Origin: Vampirovibrio chlorellavorus
Lineage (GTDB): Bacteria; Cyanobacteriota; Vampirovibrionia; Vampirovibrionales; Vampirovibrionaceae
Reading direction: 5' to 3'
Assembly: GCA_903866275.1 (NCBI GenBank)
Contig: CAIPMU010000004.1
Span: 1-64,000 of the forward strand
DNA length: 64,000 bases
A model generated the notes under the pieces. The model was not told where the DNA came from. It ran no database searches and saw only the letters and a program-made list of their open reading frames with translations. A program made the position numbers and the translations under genes. Positions 8,369 through 17,174 of this stretch are shown here, piece by piece; positions within the stretch are counted from its first letter, which is position 1; the number at the start of each line of letters is the position of its first letter.

Positions 8369-9897
8369 AGGCGAATGGTTTGCAAGGTCGTGGCCGCTTC
8401 GCTTTGGGCCACGCGATCCTGCAGGTTCACTAGCGTCCGTTGGGCATCCAGCACGCTGAGGTAGTTGTTCAGGCCGTCATTATACAAAGTCGTGGTGAGT
8501 GCCACGGTCTGTTCATTCTGGGCCAGCGCGGCGGTCAGCTCCTGATGCTGGGCGCGGGCGGAATCGAGGGTGGACACGGCATCCTGCACGTCCCGTAAGG
8601 CATCCAGCACGCTTTGTCGAAACTGGACTTCCCGCTGGGCATAGCGAGCCTGCGCCACTTTGACGTTGGCGCGCAACTCCCGGCGCTGAAAAATAGGCCA
8701 GTTTACGGTCGGGTTCACTGTCCAGTACCGGCTGGACCACTTGTAGAGATCCTGAATTTTAATGGCTTCAAAGCCCATATTGCCGGTAAATCGCACCGTG
8801 GGATACAACTGGGCGCGGGCCGCGCTCATATCCGCACTGGTGGCCGCCAGTTCGCGTTCGGCCTGACGAATGTCCGGGCGTCTCAAAATCAGGCTAGCGG
8901 GCAAGCCTAGTCCTACCACGGGCTGCGCCACAGGTACTGCCTGAGGCGTCTCCAACTCACTCAGCAGGCTGTTGGGTTCCCGTCCGGTGAGAATGGCCAG
9001 CGCATGTGACGACGTCTCAATCGTCGCCTGCAAGGCGGGCTGATTGGCTTTGAGGCTTTCCAGTTGTGTTGCAGCCTGTGTGCTGTCCTGACGCGGGGCC
9101 AATCCAATCTGAAAGCGCTTTTGGGTCAAGTTCAGGCTTTGTTGCTGAAGGTCTATATTTTTTTGCAAAATGGCCAGCCGGGTTTGGGCTTGTCTCAGCT
9201 CCACATAGTTGCGGGCAATTTCGGAAATCACGGAGATCATCACATCGCGGCGATTTTCCAGACTGGCCTGAATCCGATCGCGAGCGGCTTCCAGTTGCCA
9301 ACGGCGATAGCCAAATAAATCCAGCTCCCACGTGGCATCAAAGCCCGTTCGGAAATCATCGGTGGGGTTGTTGATTCCGATGTTGAACGGCGGTGGGGCC
9401 CCTGGTATGTTGGCTTGGGATTGACCCATCTGGGAAAACCGGCCCAGCGGGTTGGTTCCATTGTCACTGAAACGGGTTCGGCTGTATCCGTTTGTGCTGG
9501 AGATCAGGGGCAAGAGCCGACCCACTGCTGCCGATTCCAGCGCACGGGTTTCCCGAATTCGGGCCACCGCGTTTTGCACGCTGTAGTTATTCCGAATCGC
9601 GTCTTCAATCAAGCGATTCAAGAGTGGGTCGTTAAATTGCTGCCACCAGACGATAATGGGATCTTTTAAACTGATTTGGACTTGTAGCGGCCCTTTCAGT
9701 CCAGCTTGCGCCGAATTGCCCCAGTCTGCGGGCACGGCCACAGTGGGTTCCACATAGTCCGGGCCCACCTTGCGGCGAAAGGCCCAGGCGCTGGGCGTCA
9801 TTCCGGCAACAGTCAGCGCCAGCAGCAGGCTGAGGCTCAAGGGGCCGCGCCATGATTCTAGATTGGGTTTCGGCATGCCAAGTCTTGTGCTGCGCAT
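8332..9897 (-). CDS. Outer membrane efflux factor, TolC/NodT family
   Basis: A 521-residue outer-membrane channel partner. An N-terminal signal sequence ends in AWA near residue 39, without the lipobox Cys many NodT-type proteins have. The mature start VGPDYVEP is typical of the NodT family. Two OEP repeats follow (about residues 85-280 and 300-515) with the long periplasmic helices (LPLISSTNGYSRTR, ARAQLYPTVRFTGN, YAQREVQFRQSVLDALRDVQDA). It is the last gene of the ABC efflux operon, overlapping the permease before it by one base, so the operon supplies its own outer-membrane exit. Confidence 0.9.
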   Translation of the reverse strand: MRSTRLGMPKPNLESWRGPLSLSLLLALTVAGMTPSAWAFRRKVGPDYVEPTVAVPADWGNSAQAGLKGPLQVQISLKDPIIVWWQQFNDPLLNRLIEDAIRNNYSVQNAVARIRETRALESAAVGRLLPLISSTNGYSRTRFSDNGTNPLGRFSQMGQSQANIPGAPPPFNIGINNPTDDFRTGFDATWELDLFGYRRWQLEAARDRIQASLENRRDVMISVISEIARNYVELRQAQTRLAILQKNIDLQQQSLNLTQKRFQIGLAPRQDSTQAATQLESLKANQPALQATIETSSHALAILTGREPNSLLSELETPQAVPVAQPVVGLGLPASLILRRPDIRQAERELAATSADMSAARAQLYPTVRFTGNMGFEAIKIQDLYKWSSRYWTVNPTVNWPIFQRRELRANVKVAQARYAQREVQFRQSVLDALRDVQDAVSTLDSARAQHQELTAALAQNEQTVALTTTLYNDGLNNYLSVLDAQRTLVNLQDRVAQSEAATTLQTIRLYKTLGGGWEAF

Positions 9898-11009
9898 TAT
9901 TCCAGTCTCCTTTTAAAGAACCAGCCCGCCCCAGTGAGGGTAAACAGGGCGATCACGCCCATCGGCCAGGTGTTATTCCAAATTACGTCTCCGGGCATGT
10001 CTTTCAAAAAACTGCCCTTTAAAATCACCATAAAATAGCGCAGGGGGTTGGCAAAAGTGATAATTTGCAGCCACTGCGGCATGTTCTCAATCGGCGCAGC
10101 ATAACCGGACAAGGTGATGGCCGGGTTGGAAAACAGGAACGATCCCAATACGGCTTGTTGCTGCGTTTTGGACATGGCCGAAATAAACAGACCAATGCCG
10201 GTGATGGACAGCAGGAAAACGAGCATGCTGCCATACAGCCACAAGAGCGATCCGGTAAAGGGTATATGAAAAATAAAGACCCCGGCGGCCAGCATGATGC
10301 TACCTTCAAACGCCCCTAAAATAATAGCGGGAATAGTTTTGCCGATCAAAATTTCCAGCGGTTGCAAGGGCGAAACCAGCAATTGGTCAAACGTCCCCAG
10401 CTCCCGTTCCCGCGCCACGGAGAGCGCGGTGACGTTGGTGGCGATGGTCATGGTTAAAATCCCCACCAGACTGGGCACCGTAAACCAGAAATAATCCAGG
10501 TTGGGATTGAACCAGTGTTGCGCCACCAGCGTGCTGGCGGGCTTGGCGATTTTTGCATTATGCTCGGCCAGATCCTGATTAAACTGAATCAGGATGCGAC
10601 TAATATAACCCTGCACAATTTGCGCCGCGTTAAGTCTGCGACCATCCAGAATGACTTGTACTGGCGCGCTTTGATTGGATAAAATCCGCTTCGAGAAATC
10701 TTCCCCGATGTGCAGCACCACGATGACTTTTTCCGAATCGATCAGATCCCGAATTTGCGCCGCCCCACGCAGGAACACCACATGATTAAACGTGCGCGAT
10801 CCTTCAATGCGATGAATGAGCTCCCGCGACTGCCCGCCCTGATCCTGATTCAGGATGCCGATGCTCACGTTTTTCACTTCCAGCGTCACTGCGTTGGCAA
10901 ACAACACCAGCATCAACAGCGGCGGCATGAGTAACATCATGCGCGTTTTTTTATCGCGCAAGACCGACAATAATTCTTTAATCACCAAGGCTTGAATGCG
11001 TTTGAACAT
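9897..11009 (-). CDS. ybhR: ABC-2 type permease, YbhR-like
   Basis: A 370-residue inner-membrane permease of an ABC-2 exporter. One N-terminal membrane segment (about residues 24-44), a periplasmic domain of some 130 residues (NQDQGGQSRELI..., VILDGRRLNAAQ), then five membrane segments from about residue 175 onward, with the ERELGTFDQLLVSPLQPLEI motif characteristic of this family. It lies three bases downstream of the second permease gene and overlaps the next gene by one base, so translation is coupled. Confidence 0.9.
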   Translation of the reverse strand: MFKRIQALVIKELLSVLRDKKTRMMLLMPPLLMLVLFANAVTLEVKNVSIGILNQDQGGQSRELIHRIEGSRTFNHVVFLRGAAQIRDLIDSEKVIVVLHIGEDFSKRILSNQSAPVQVILDGRRLNAAQIVQGYISRILIQFNQDLAEHNAKIAKPASTLVAQHWFNPNLDYFWFTVPSLVGILTMTIATNVTALSVARERELGTFDQLLVSPLQPLEILIGKTIPAIILGAFEGSIMLAAGVFIFHIPFTGSLLWLYGSMLVFLLSITGIGLFISAMSKTQQQAVLGSFLFSNPAITLSGYAAPIENMPQWLQIITFANPLRYFMVILKGSFLKDMPGDVIWNNTWPMGVIALFTLTGAGWFFKRRLE

Positions 11010-11012
11010 GGG

Positions 11013-12188
11013 CTAATCGAGCCTCTTCACGGTTTTGGTGGAAATGAGGAGGTACAAGAAAGCGGCGATGATTAGCATCGCCACAAAATTGGGAATTAAT
11101 AAACTCCAGATATCGCCCGCCAGAAAGATGGTGCGGAGACTGGTCACAAAATAACGCGCGGGCAACAGGGTAGTGATAAACTGCACCCAGTGGGGCATGC
11201 TGCTGATCTCATAGAGGTAGCCCGACAACAGAAAGGCGGGCAGGAACGCGCTGAGCAAGGCCGCTTGAGACGCTGCAAACTGGTTCTTGGTGGCCGAGGA
11301 AATCCACAGCCCAATGCCCAGTGCATTCAGTAAATAGAGGGCTGCGGCCAGAGAGACCACCGGCAACGAGCCGCGCAAGGGCACATGGAACCAGACGGTG
11401 AGAATGAACACGCAAAAGTACATCGTCCCCATGCCCAGAAAGAAATAAGGAATAAACTTGCTGATTAATATTTCGGTGATGCTGACCGGGGTGGAGATGA
11501 GCGCTTCCATAGTGCCCCGATCCCATTCCCGCGCCACCACCAGTGTGGTAAGCAGGGTGCCCACCAGCGTGACGATAATGGGAATCGCCCCCGGCAAGAG
11601 CGAGTCCCGACTTTCAATCTGCTGGTTAAACCACACCTTGGGCTGGGCCGTCACCAGTCCCCCTAAGCCCGAAGAAGCTGATTTCCCCGGCGTGGGGCTG
11701 GGGTGCGTTAAACCGCGTTGCACTTGCCAGTTGCTCCAGGCCCCTTGCACATAGTTTTCCACAAAGCTGGCCGTATTGGGCTCACTGCCATCCGTGATCA
11801 CCTGAATGGGAGCCACACTGTTGGGCTTCAGTAATAGCTCAGAGAAATTGACCGGCACGACCACCAACCCGCGAATTTGGCCCGCCACCAGTTGAGCCTC
11901 CAGCGCGCGGGGATCGGACGAATAGTGCACTTCAAAATATCGAGAGCCTTGCAGCGCATGCAAAAAGTCCGTGGCTTCAGGGGAGTTTTTTTCAATGGCC
12001 ACGCCTACGCGCGTTTTGGAAATGTTAAACGACACCCCATAACCAAACAGCATCAGCAAGGTGAGCGGAATAATAAAGGCGATCAAAATACTGCTGGGAT
12101 CCCGCATAATTTGCAGGGACTCTTTCCAGATTAATCCCCGCAAGCGGCGTATTGGGGCCGGCATTAAACGGCGTGCTGGCTTGCTCAT
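11013..12188 (-). CDS. ybhS: ABC-2 type permease, YbhS-like
   Basis: A 391-residue paralogue of the following permease, with the same layout: an N-terminal membrane helix, a periplasmic domain (residues 50-180) with a Pro/Ser-rich insert, and five C-terminal helices with EWDRGTMEALISTPVSITEI. The two presumably form the heterodimeric channel. The start overlaps the end of the ATPase gene by four bases (ATGA type). Confidence 0.9.
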   Translation of the reverse strand: MSKPARRLMPAPIRRLRGLIWKESLQIMRDPSSILIAFIIPLTLLMLFGYGVSFNISKTRVGVAIEKNSPEATDFLHALQGSRYFEVHYSSDPRALEAQLVAGQIRGLVVVPVNFSELLLKPNSVAPIQVITDGSEPNTASFVENYVQGAWSNWQVQRGLTHPSPTPGKSASSGLGGLVTAQPKVWFNQQIESRDSLLPGAIPIIVTLVGTLLTTLVVAREWDRGTMEALISTPVSITEILISKFIPYFFLGMGTMYFCVFILTVWFHVPLRGSLPVVSLAAALYLLNALGIGLWISSATKNQFAASQAALLSAFLPAFLLSGYLYEISSMPHWVQFITTLLPARYFVTSLRTIFLAGDIWSLLIPNFVAMLIIAAFLYLLISTKTVKRLD

Positions 12189-14008
12189 GCCACAGAATCC
12201 TTTTGCGCTTGCTGGCTGGCGTTTTTCTGATCAAAAGCTTCGATCAGGGCGATAAAGGCGTCTTCCATCGTGGGATTGGGGTGCTCGGGCGTGCTCACCT
12301 GCTCCCGCAGATCGCCGGGCTCACCCAGTGCGATGACTTGCCCGCGGTACACCAGTGCAATGCGATCGCAGTATTCCGCTTCATCCATAAAGTGAGTCGT
12401 GACCATGACCGTGACCCCCAGTTCCACCAGCCCGTTGATGTGTGTCCAGAATTCCCGCCGGGTGATGGGGTCCACGCCGGAAGTCGGCTCATCCAGAAAG
12501 AGCACTTGTGGGTTGTGCATCACGGCGCAAGCCAGCGCCAGTCGTTGCTTAAAGCCCAGTGGCAGGGCATCCGAGTTGGTATTCAGGTAGGGTTGCAGGT
12601 TAAAGGTTTCAATCATGCGTTCAATGGCATCCCGGCGGGCCTGACCGCCCAACCCATACACCCCCGAGAAAAATTCCAGATTCTGTTGCGCGCTTAAGTT
12701 GCCATACAGCGAAAACTTTTGGGCCATGTACCCAATCCGTGCGCGGGCCTTACTCGATGCCGTCTGTAAGTTCAGGCTGACCACCTTGGCGGTACCGCTG
12801 GTGGGCTTCAGCAGACCACACATCATCTTGAAGGTGGTGGATTTTCCCGCGCCATTGGGGCCCAGCAGGCCGAATATTTCTCCGGCCTGAATGGAAAAGT
12901 TAATATCGTTTGCGGCGGTAAAATCACCAAATACTTTGGTGAGATGAATGGCCTCAATCATAAAAGCGGGCGCAGGTTGTGCGGTGCTTTGGGCGGCGGT
13001 TTGAGATTGCGCTGAATGCGTTTCTGGGGTTGACGCGTTACTTGAGTCACTCAATGGCCCGGTCAATCGGGAATGGCCGCCGGGCCCGCCGCCCAGAATA
13101 TCAATAAAGGCATCTTCAAAGCGGGGCGGAGTGGGCACAAATTCTGCGTTGCCCGCTTGCGGAATTTGGGACAAGTCGGGCGTTCCGTTTTTCTCAGCGG
13201 TGACAATGCGCAGGTTGCGCCCCTGAATCACGCCATCAATCACTTGCGGCGTGTCCAGCGTTTCCGCCAGCACCCGACGCTTGGCCCCTTGCAGGTTCTG
13301 CAGGGTAAACGTGCGATCCTGCACCCTTGCCGTCAGCTCGCCGGGCGGGCCGTCAAACAGGAGCTGTCCCTCGTTGAGCAACAACACCGTGGCGCATTTT
13401 TCGGCCTCATCGAGATAGGCCGTACTCCAGATCACGGCCATACTGTCATCCATGAGGTTGTTCACCAGTTCCCAAAGCTCCCGGCGAGAGATGGGGTCCA
13501 CGCCCACGCTGGGTTCATCCAGTAGCAGCAGTTTGGGCTTTTCAATCAGGGAGCAGGCCAAGCCCAGTTTTTGTTTCATCCCGCCGGATAAATTCCCGGC
13601 CAGCCGGTTTTTAAAGCGCTTCAAATCCGTAAAAGTCAGCAGTTTTTCAAAGACTTCATCCCGCTCCCGCCCCGAGACGTTGTGCAGATCACTATAAAGG
13701 ATCAGGTTTTCCTCCACGGAAAGATCCTCATACAGGCCAAAGCGCTGGGGCATATAGCTGATGGACTGCTGAATCTGGGACGCCTCCTTCACGCTATCCT
13801 GCCCGAAGATTTGGATGGCGCCTTCGGTAGGGAGCATCAGTCCTGCCATCAGGCGGATGAGCGTGGTTTTCCCCGCGCCGTCCGGCCCCACCAGCCCGGT
13901 GATATGACCCGTTTCAATGGTCGCGGACAGCTGGGCCAGCGCCGGATTTCCAGTCGGTTTAAAGCGCTTGGTCAAGCCATTGAGCTGAACCGCCACCGTT
14001 TTGCTCAT
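12185..14008 (-). CDS. ybhF: ABC ATPase with two fused nucleotide-binding domains, YbhF-like
   Basis: A 607-residue cytoplasmic protein carrying both ATPases of the exporter. Domain 1 has Walker A GPDGAGKTT near residues 40-48, signature LSGGMKQ and Walker B LLLLDEPSVGVDP. Domain 2 begins at about M350 with Walker A GPNGAGKST, a changed signature LPLGFKQ, and Walker B VLFLDEPTSGVDP. The two are joined by a 50-residue linker (about 300-349) rich in S, T, A and Q. The degenerate second signature suggests the two ATP sites are not equal. Overlaps both neighbours by four bases. Confidence 0.92.
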   Translation of the reverse strand: MSKTVAVQLNGLTKRFKPTGNPALAQLSATIETGHITGLVGPDGAGKTTLIRLMAGLMLPTEGAIQIFGQDSVKEASQIQQSISYMPQRFGLYEDLSVEENLILYSDLHNVSGRERDEVFEKLLTFTDLKRFKNRLAGNLSGGMKQKLGLACSLIEKPKLLLLDEPSVGVDPISRRELWELVNNLMDDSMAVIWSTAYLDEAEKCATVLLLNEGQLLFDGPPGELTARVQDRTFTLQNLQGAKRRVLAETLDTPQVIDGVIQGRNLRIVTAEKNGTPDLSQIPQAGNAEFVPTPPRFEDAFIDILGGGPGGHSRLTGPLSDSSNASTPETHSAQSQTAAQSTAQPAPAFMIEAIHLTKVFGDFTAANDINFSIQAGEIFGLLGPNGAGKSTTFKMMCGLLKPTSGTAKVVSLNLQTASSKARARIGYMAQKFSLYGNLSAQQNLEFFSGVYGLGGQARRDAIERMIETFNLQPYLNTNSDALPLGFKQRLALACAVMHNPQVLFLDEPTSGVDPITRREFWTHINGLVELGVTVMVTTHFMDEAEYCDRIALVYRGQVIALGEPGDLREQVSTPEHPNPTMEDAFIALIEAFDQKNASQQAQKDSVA

Positions 14009-15036
14009 GGCCCTTGTCCTGTGACGGGCCGGGCGATGTCAGTCTGAATGCGCACCGTCACCGGCATGCCCTGACGCAGCACGTTTTGGGGATCGGTCAC
14101 CACAACCCGCATGGGATAGACCAACTCGGTTCGCAGGTTGTGGGTTTCCACGTTCTTGGGGGTAAATTCGGCCACGGGAGACATAAAGCCCACCTGCCCG
14201 TTCAAGGGATGCTTTGGGTCGGTGTCCGTATAAATGCGGGCCTTCATCCCCGGCTTGACCCGCCCCAGATCTGGCTCTTCGAGATAGGTTTGCACCCACT
14301 TGGGCGAGGTCAGGGCCAGCGTATAGACCGTCTCTCCGGGATTGACCACTGCGCCGGTTTCGCGCACGCGGGTTTGCACTATGCCATCAGATGGGGCAAA
14401 CAGCTGCACATAGTTCAGTTGCGTCTGGGCTTGCAAAATCGCCACCTGCGATGCTTTTACACTGGCTCTGGCGAGCTGGATGTCTTCTTTGACCGGACCA
14501 TGCACTGCCTCGAGTAAGGCCTGTTTGGCTACCTGCAATTGGGCGGCGGCGGCGTTGCGTTGCGACAGCGCATTTTCATAATCCTGTTTGGAAACCGCGC
14601 CCACGGAAGCGGCGGCCTGTTGTTTGTTTAACAGGGTTTGCGCGTTCGCCAATCGGACTTCACGCTCGGTCACTGTGGCACGAGCCTGGGCAATCACCTC
14701 GGCCCTTGTACCTGCCAGCAGCTTGGCCAAATTGGCCGATTGAATGCCCAGTTGGGCCTGATTCTGACTCACTGCCTGCTGGAAGGGAACCGCATCCAGT
14801 TGGCCGAGCAATTGCCCGGTTTTGACCAGCGTTCCTTCTTCGATAGGCATGCGCGTGATGCGGCCCGGAATCTGAAACCCCAGATTCACCAGCCGCACAT
14901 CCACGTTGCCATAGAGACTGAGTACGCCGTGGTCGGTTTTGACTTCCCGAGGGCGAATGCCAAAATACCAGACCGCGCCACCGGCCAAAATCAGTAGAAC
15001 CAGCAGGCGAAAGACGGGTGGTCGTTTCCCTTTCAT
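14005..15036 (-). CDS. ybhG: HlyD/AcrA-type periplasmic adaptor, YbhG-like
   Basis: A 343-residue membrane fusion protein. One N-terminal membrane anchor (about residues 9-28), a biotinyl-lipoyl-like half (GRITRMPIEEGTLVKTGQLLGQLD), a long helical hairpin (residues 95-205, rich in A, Q and V), the second lipoyl half (LFAPSDGIVQTRVRETGAVVNPG) and a beta-barrel C-terminal part. It links the inner-membrane ABC transporter to the outer-membrane factor at the end of the operon. Overlaps the regulator gene by four bases. Confidence 0.92.
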   Translation of the reverse strand: MKGKRPPVFRLLVLLILAGGAVWYFGIRPREVKTDHGVLSLYGNVDVRLVNLGFQIPGRITRMPIEEGTLVKTGQLLGQLDAVPFQQAVSQNQAQLGIQSANLAKLLAGTRAEVIAQARATVTEREVRLANAQTLLNKQQAAASVGAVSKQDYENALSQRNAAAAQLQVAKQALLEAVHGPVKEDIQLARASVKASQVAILQAQTQLNYVQLFAPSDGIVQTRVRETGAVVNPGETVYTLALTSPKWVQTYLEEPDLGRVKPGMKARIYTDTDPKHPLNGQVGFMSPVAEFTPKNVETHNLRTELVYPMRVVVTDPQNVLRQGMPVTVRIQTDIARPVTGQGP

Positions 15037-15728
15037 GAGTGAACTCCTTTCAAGCGGCTAGAGCAGGTAAAGATGGCGCGCACATGATCCTCAATGATCT
15101 GTTGAATCAGGCACACATCGCTGGGGGTTAAATCGGTTTGCGAGAGGCGTTTCAGTACGGCCTCGCGGGACAGGTGAAAAGCGATGACCTGGCCCATCAG
15201 AGCGTGGGTGCGCAAAATGACCTCTGCACTTTGGGGCGGGAGGCCTAAAATCCCGCCTACCAAAAGCCCCACCGCATCGTGGATGGGACAGATAATGCCC
15301 TCATAGATCACGTCAAAGGCATGAATGGGCGCGTTGTCATCGCTAAAGCCCAGCCGCAACCAGCTTCGGGGGGCGTTAAAGGCGATGATTTCAGCAATGA
15401 AGTGACTAAGGAACTGGCAGAGGCAGTCAATGGCCTCGGTCTGGCTGAGCTGTTGCTGTTCGGCGGTCAGGCGCAAATGATGTACCGTGGGCAAAATCTG
15501 GGCCCGGAACTGATCCACAATGGACTGAATGGTAGCCCGGTACAAGCCTTCCTTCCCGCCAAAGTGGTAAGGAATGGCGGCCAGATTGACGCCTGCTTTT
15601 TCGGCTATCATCCGCGTGGTGGCGCTCTCATAGTTGCGCTGGCTAAAAATGGACAAACTCGCCAGAAGAAGGCGTTGACGGGTATCATCCGATACTTCGG
15701 TCTGTTTTGCGGGCTTTCGAGGGGCCAT
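15033..15728 (-). CDS. cecR: TetR-family regulator of the efflux operon, CecR-like
   Basis: A regulator of about 231 residues heading the efflux operon, in the same order as the Escherichia coli cecR(ybiH)-ybhG-F-S-R locus. The HTH spans roughly residues 15-62 (LFSQRNYESATTRMIAEKAGVNLAAI..PYHFGGKEGLY), with the CecR-type C-terminal domain after it (SWLRLGF, ILRTHALMGQVIAFHLSREAVLKR). The frame can begin at ATG 15773, but that ATG lies inside the likely -10 box TATGAT. I therefore chose ATG 15728, which has GAGGA ten bases upstream and starts MAPRKPAK. Probably represses its own operon through the palindrome upstream. Confidence 0.85.
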   Translation of the reverse strand: MAPRKPAKQTEVSDDTRQRLLLASLSIFSQRNYESATTRMIAEKAGVNLAAIPYHFGGKEGLYRATIQSIVDQFRAQILPTVHHLRLTAEQQQLSQTEAIDCLCQFLSHFIAEIIAFNAPRSWLRLGFSDDNAPIHAFDVIYEGIICPIHDAVGLLVGGILGLPPQSAEVILRTHALMGQVIAFHLSREAVLKRLSQTDLTPSDVCLIQQIIEDHVRAIFTCSSRLKGVHS

Positions 15729-15768
15729 CGAGAAAAAATCCTCAATCCGGGTTTCCTGAATTGCGGAA

Positions 15769-15797
15769 ATCATAGATCAGCCTTAAAATTCAGTCAA
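15769..15797 (-). promoter_or_regulatory. Promoter of the efflux operon
   Basis: On the minus strand TTGACT (15797-15792) and TATGAT (15774-15769) are separated by exactly 17 bases. The -35 lies inside the 28-bp palindrome, and the -10 covers the upstream-most ATG of the regulator frame. Confidence 0.7.
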
Positions 15798-15813
15798 TCG
15801 ATTGACTGAATTT
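15786..15813. promoter_or_regulatory. 28-bp perfect palindrome, probable CecR-type operator
   Basis: Perfect dyad centred between 15799 and 15800 with core CAGTCAATCGATTGACTG. It overlaps the -35 box. Its position before a TetR-type regulator gene makes it the likely autoregulatory operator. Confidence 0.8.
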
Positions 15814-15877
15814 AGAAAAACAGTAACCAGACGTATTCACCCACATGGATTAACACGCTATTGCCTCTCAGAAAGGC

Positions 15878-16663
15878 TCAGACCTTGCGGCTGATGTATA
15901 GATCCTCACTGTCACTGATGCTGTAGCGTTGAATGGCGTCCGGGCCGAGCTGTTGGGCGTAGTTTTCAATCACTTCAACCTGAAAACCTACATCTCGCAG
16001 CTTATCTGCGTAATCTAGACCATACTGGCGAACATGATCCCACTGACCAAAGTGCTCGGTGCGGCCTTCGCGGGTTACAATGCTAGGATCTTCGTAAGTG
16101 ACGGACCTGTTTTTATCAATGGGCACCAGAATCACGCCCACGCCGCCGGGCTTGAGCACCCGATGCATCTCCCGCATGGCTTGCGGGGCATCGGGAATAT
16201 GCTCCAGCACATGGACGCAAAAGATGAGATCAAACTGGTTGTCGGCCAAGGGCAGATTGGTCAAGTCCATATGCTGCATGGCCCGTGGGGATTCCAGATC
16301 GATGGACAGGTAATCCACGTTGGGCAATTGTCGAAAGGCACGCTCAAACGAGGTTTCCGGGGCCACATGCAAGATTTTCATGGGCTGATCACTGATCAGC
16401 TGGGTTTCGCGCTGCAAATACAGCCACAGTAAGCGATGACGTTCCAGCGCATTACATTGGGGACATTGGGCATTTAGGCGTTTTTGCTTGTATCCAAACG
16501 GCAAAAAGCGCCGAAACTGTCCGCCACAGCAAGGGCACTGTACCTGATTCCCCTTGTACCAATGGTTGCGGTACATCGCCCGCAAGCCTGGACGAAACTG
16601 CTTGGGCACCACCGATTTCAGAATCGGTTCCATCAGGAAATAGGGTTCAAAATTGCTTAGCAT
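15878..16663 (-). CDS. SAM-dependent methyltransferase with N-terminal Cys-rich part
   Basis: A 261-residue class I methyltransferase. Residues 36-70 hold two CxxC pairs (CPCCGGQF and CPQCNALERHR), likely a zinc ribbon. The Rossmann fold follows: motif I ILHVAPETSFERAF, an acidic LSIDLES that would bind the SAM ribose, and FDLIFCVHVLEHIPDAPQAMREMHRVLKPGG in the Methyltransf_11 pattern. The target is unknown; similar proteins occur in polysaccharide and envelope loci. No neighbour on the same strand suggests a pathway. Confidence 0.82.
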   Translation of the reverse strand: MLSNFEPYFLMEPILKSVVPKQFRPGLRAMYRNHWYKGNQVQCPCCGGQFRRFLPFGYKQKRLNAQCPQCNALERHRLLWLYLQRETQLISDQPMKILHVAPETSFERAFRQLPNVDYLSIDLESPRAMQHMDLTNLPLADNQFDLIFCVHVLEHIPDAPQAMREMHRVLKPGGVGVILVPIDKNRSVTYEDPSIVTREGRTEHFGQWDHVRQYGLDYADKLRDVGFQVEVIENYAQQLGPDAIQRYSISDSEDLYISRKV

Positions 16664-16872
16664 TTCACAATCACTTTGCTATCACATCAGTATGGGACGA
16701 ACTTCTCTTGACCAACGATGGGACTGAAGATTCACCCAGACTCTGACATTATCCTATTGATCCTATCACGAAACCCAGGACAGGCTTTCCAGGTACAGAA
16801 AACTAAAAAATCAGAACAAACCGTGCGAATGAGCTTTGGCTTTGTCCTGATTGGTTGGGTTCGTTTAAAAAA

Positions 16873-16947
16873 TGGTGGGCGATACAAGATTCGAACTTGT
16901 GACCCCTTCCGTGTGAAGGAAGTGCTCTACCACTGAGCCAATCGCCC
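16873..16947 (-). tRNA. tRNA-Val (anticodon CAC)
   Basis: A full cloverleaf: acceptor GGGCGAT/ATCGCCC, D arm GCTC..GAGC, anticodon stem CTTCC/GGAAG with loop TTCACAC (anticodon CAC, reads GUG), and T arm ACAAG-TTCGAAT-CTTGT. CCA is encoded. Confidence 0.95.
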
Positions 16948-17174
16948 ATTTGAAGTGAGAACTATCCTACCTGCAAGGCAGAACCAAAGTCAAGCCAATT
17001 GACATATAGAACCTAAAAGTTGAAAAATTGAAAAAGCATTTAAAAGATCTTCTTTGGTGTCTTTTGTTTTTTTTGGTACTTTAGCCATGAAAATCGAGTG
17101 GGTTCTGACTCCTGTTTTTAAAACAGTGTTATCAAGTTCATTTTGAATCAGTGGGTACATAGAGAGGATATGTG

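Noticed and set aside
12152-14047. Several plus-strand frames of 80-180 codons in the efflux operon
   Set aside because: They lie opposite strongly supported ABC transporter genes and show no protein-like motifs.
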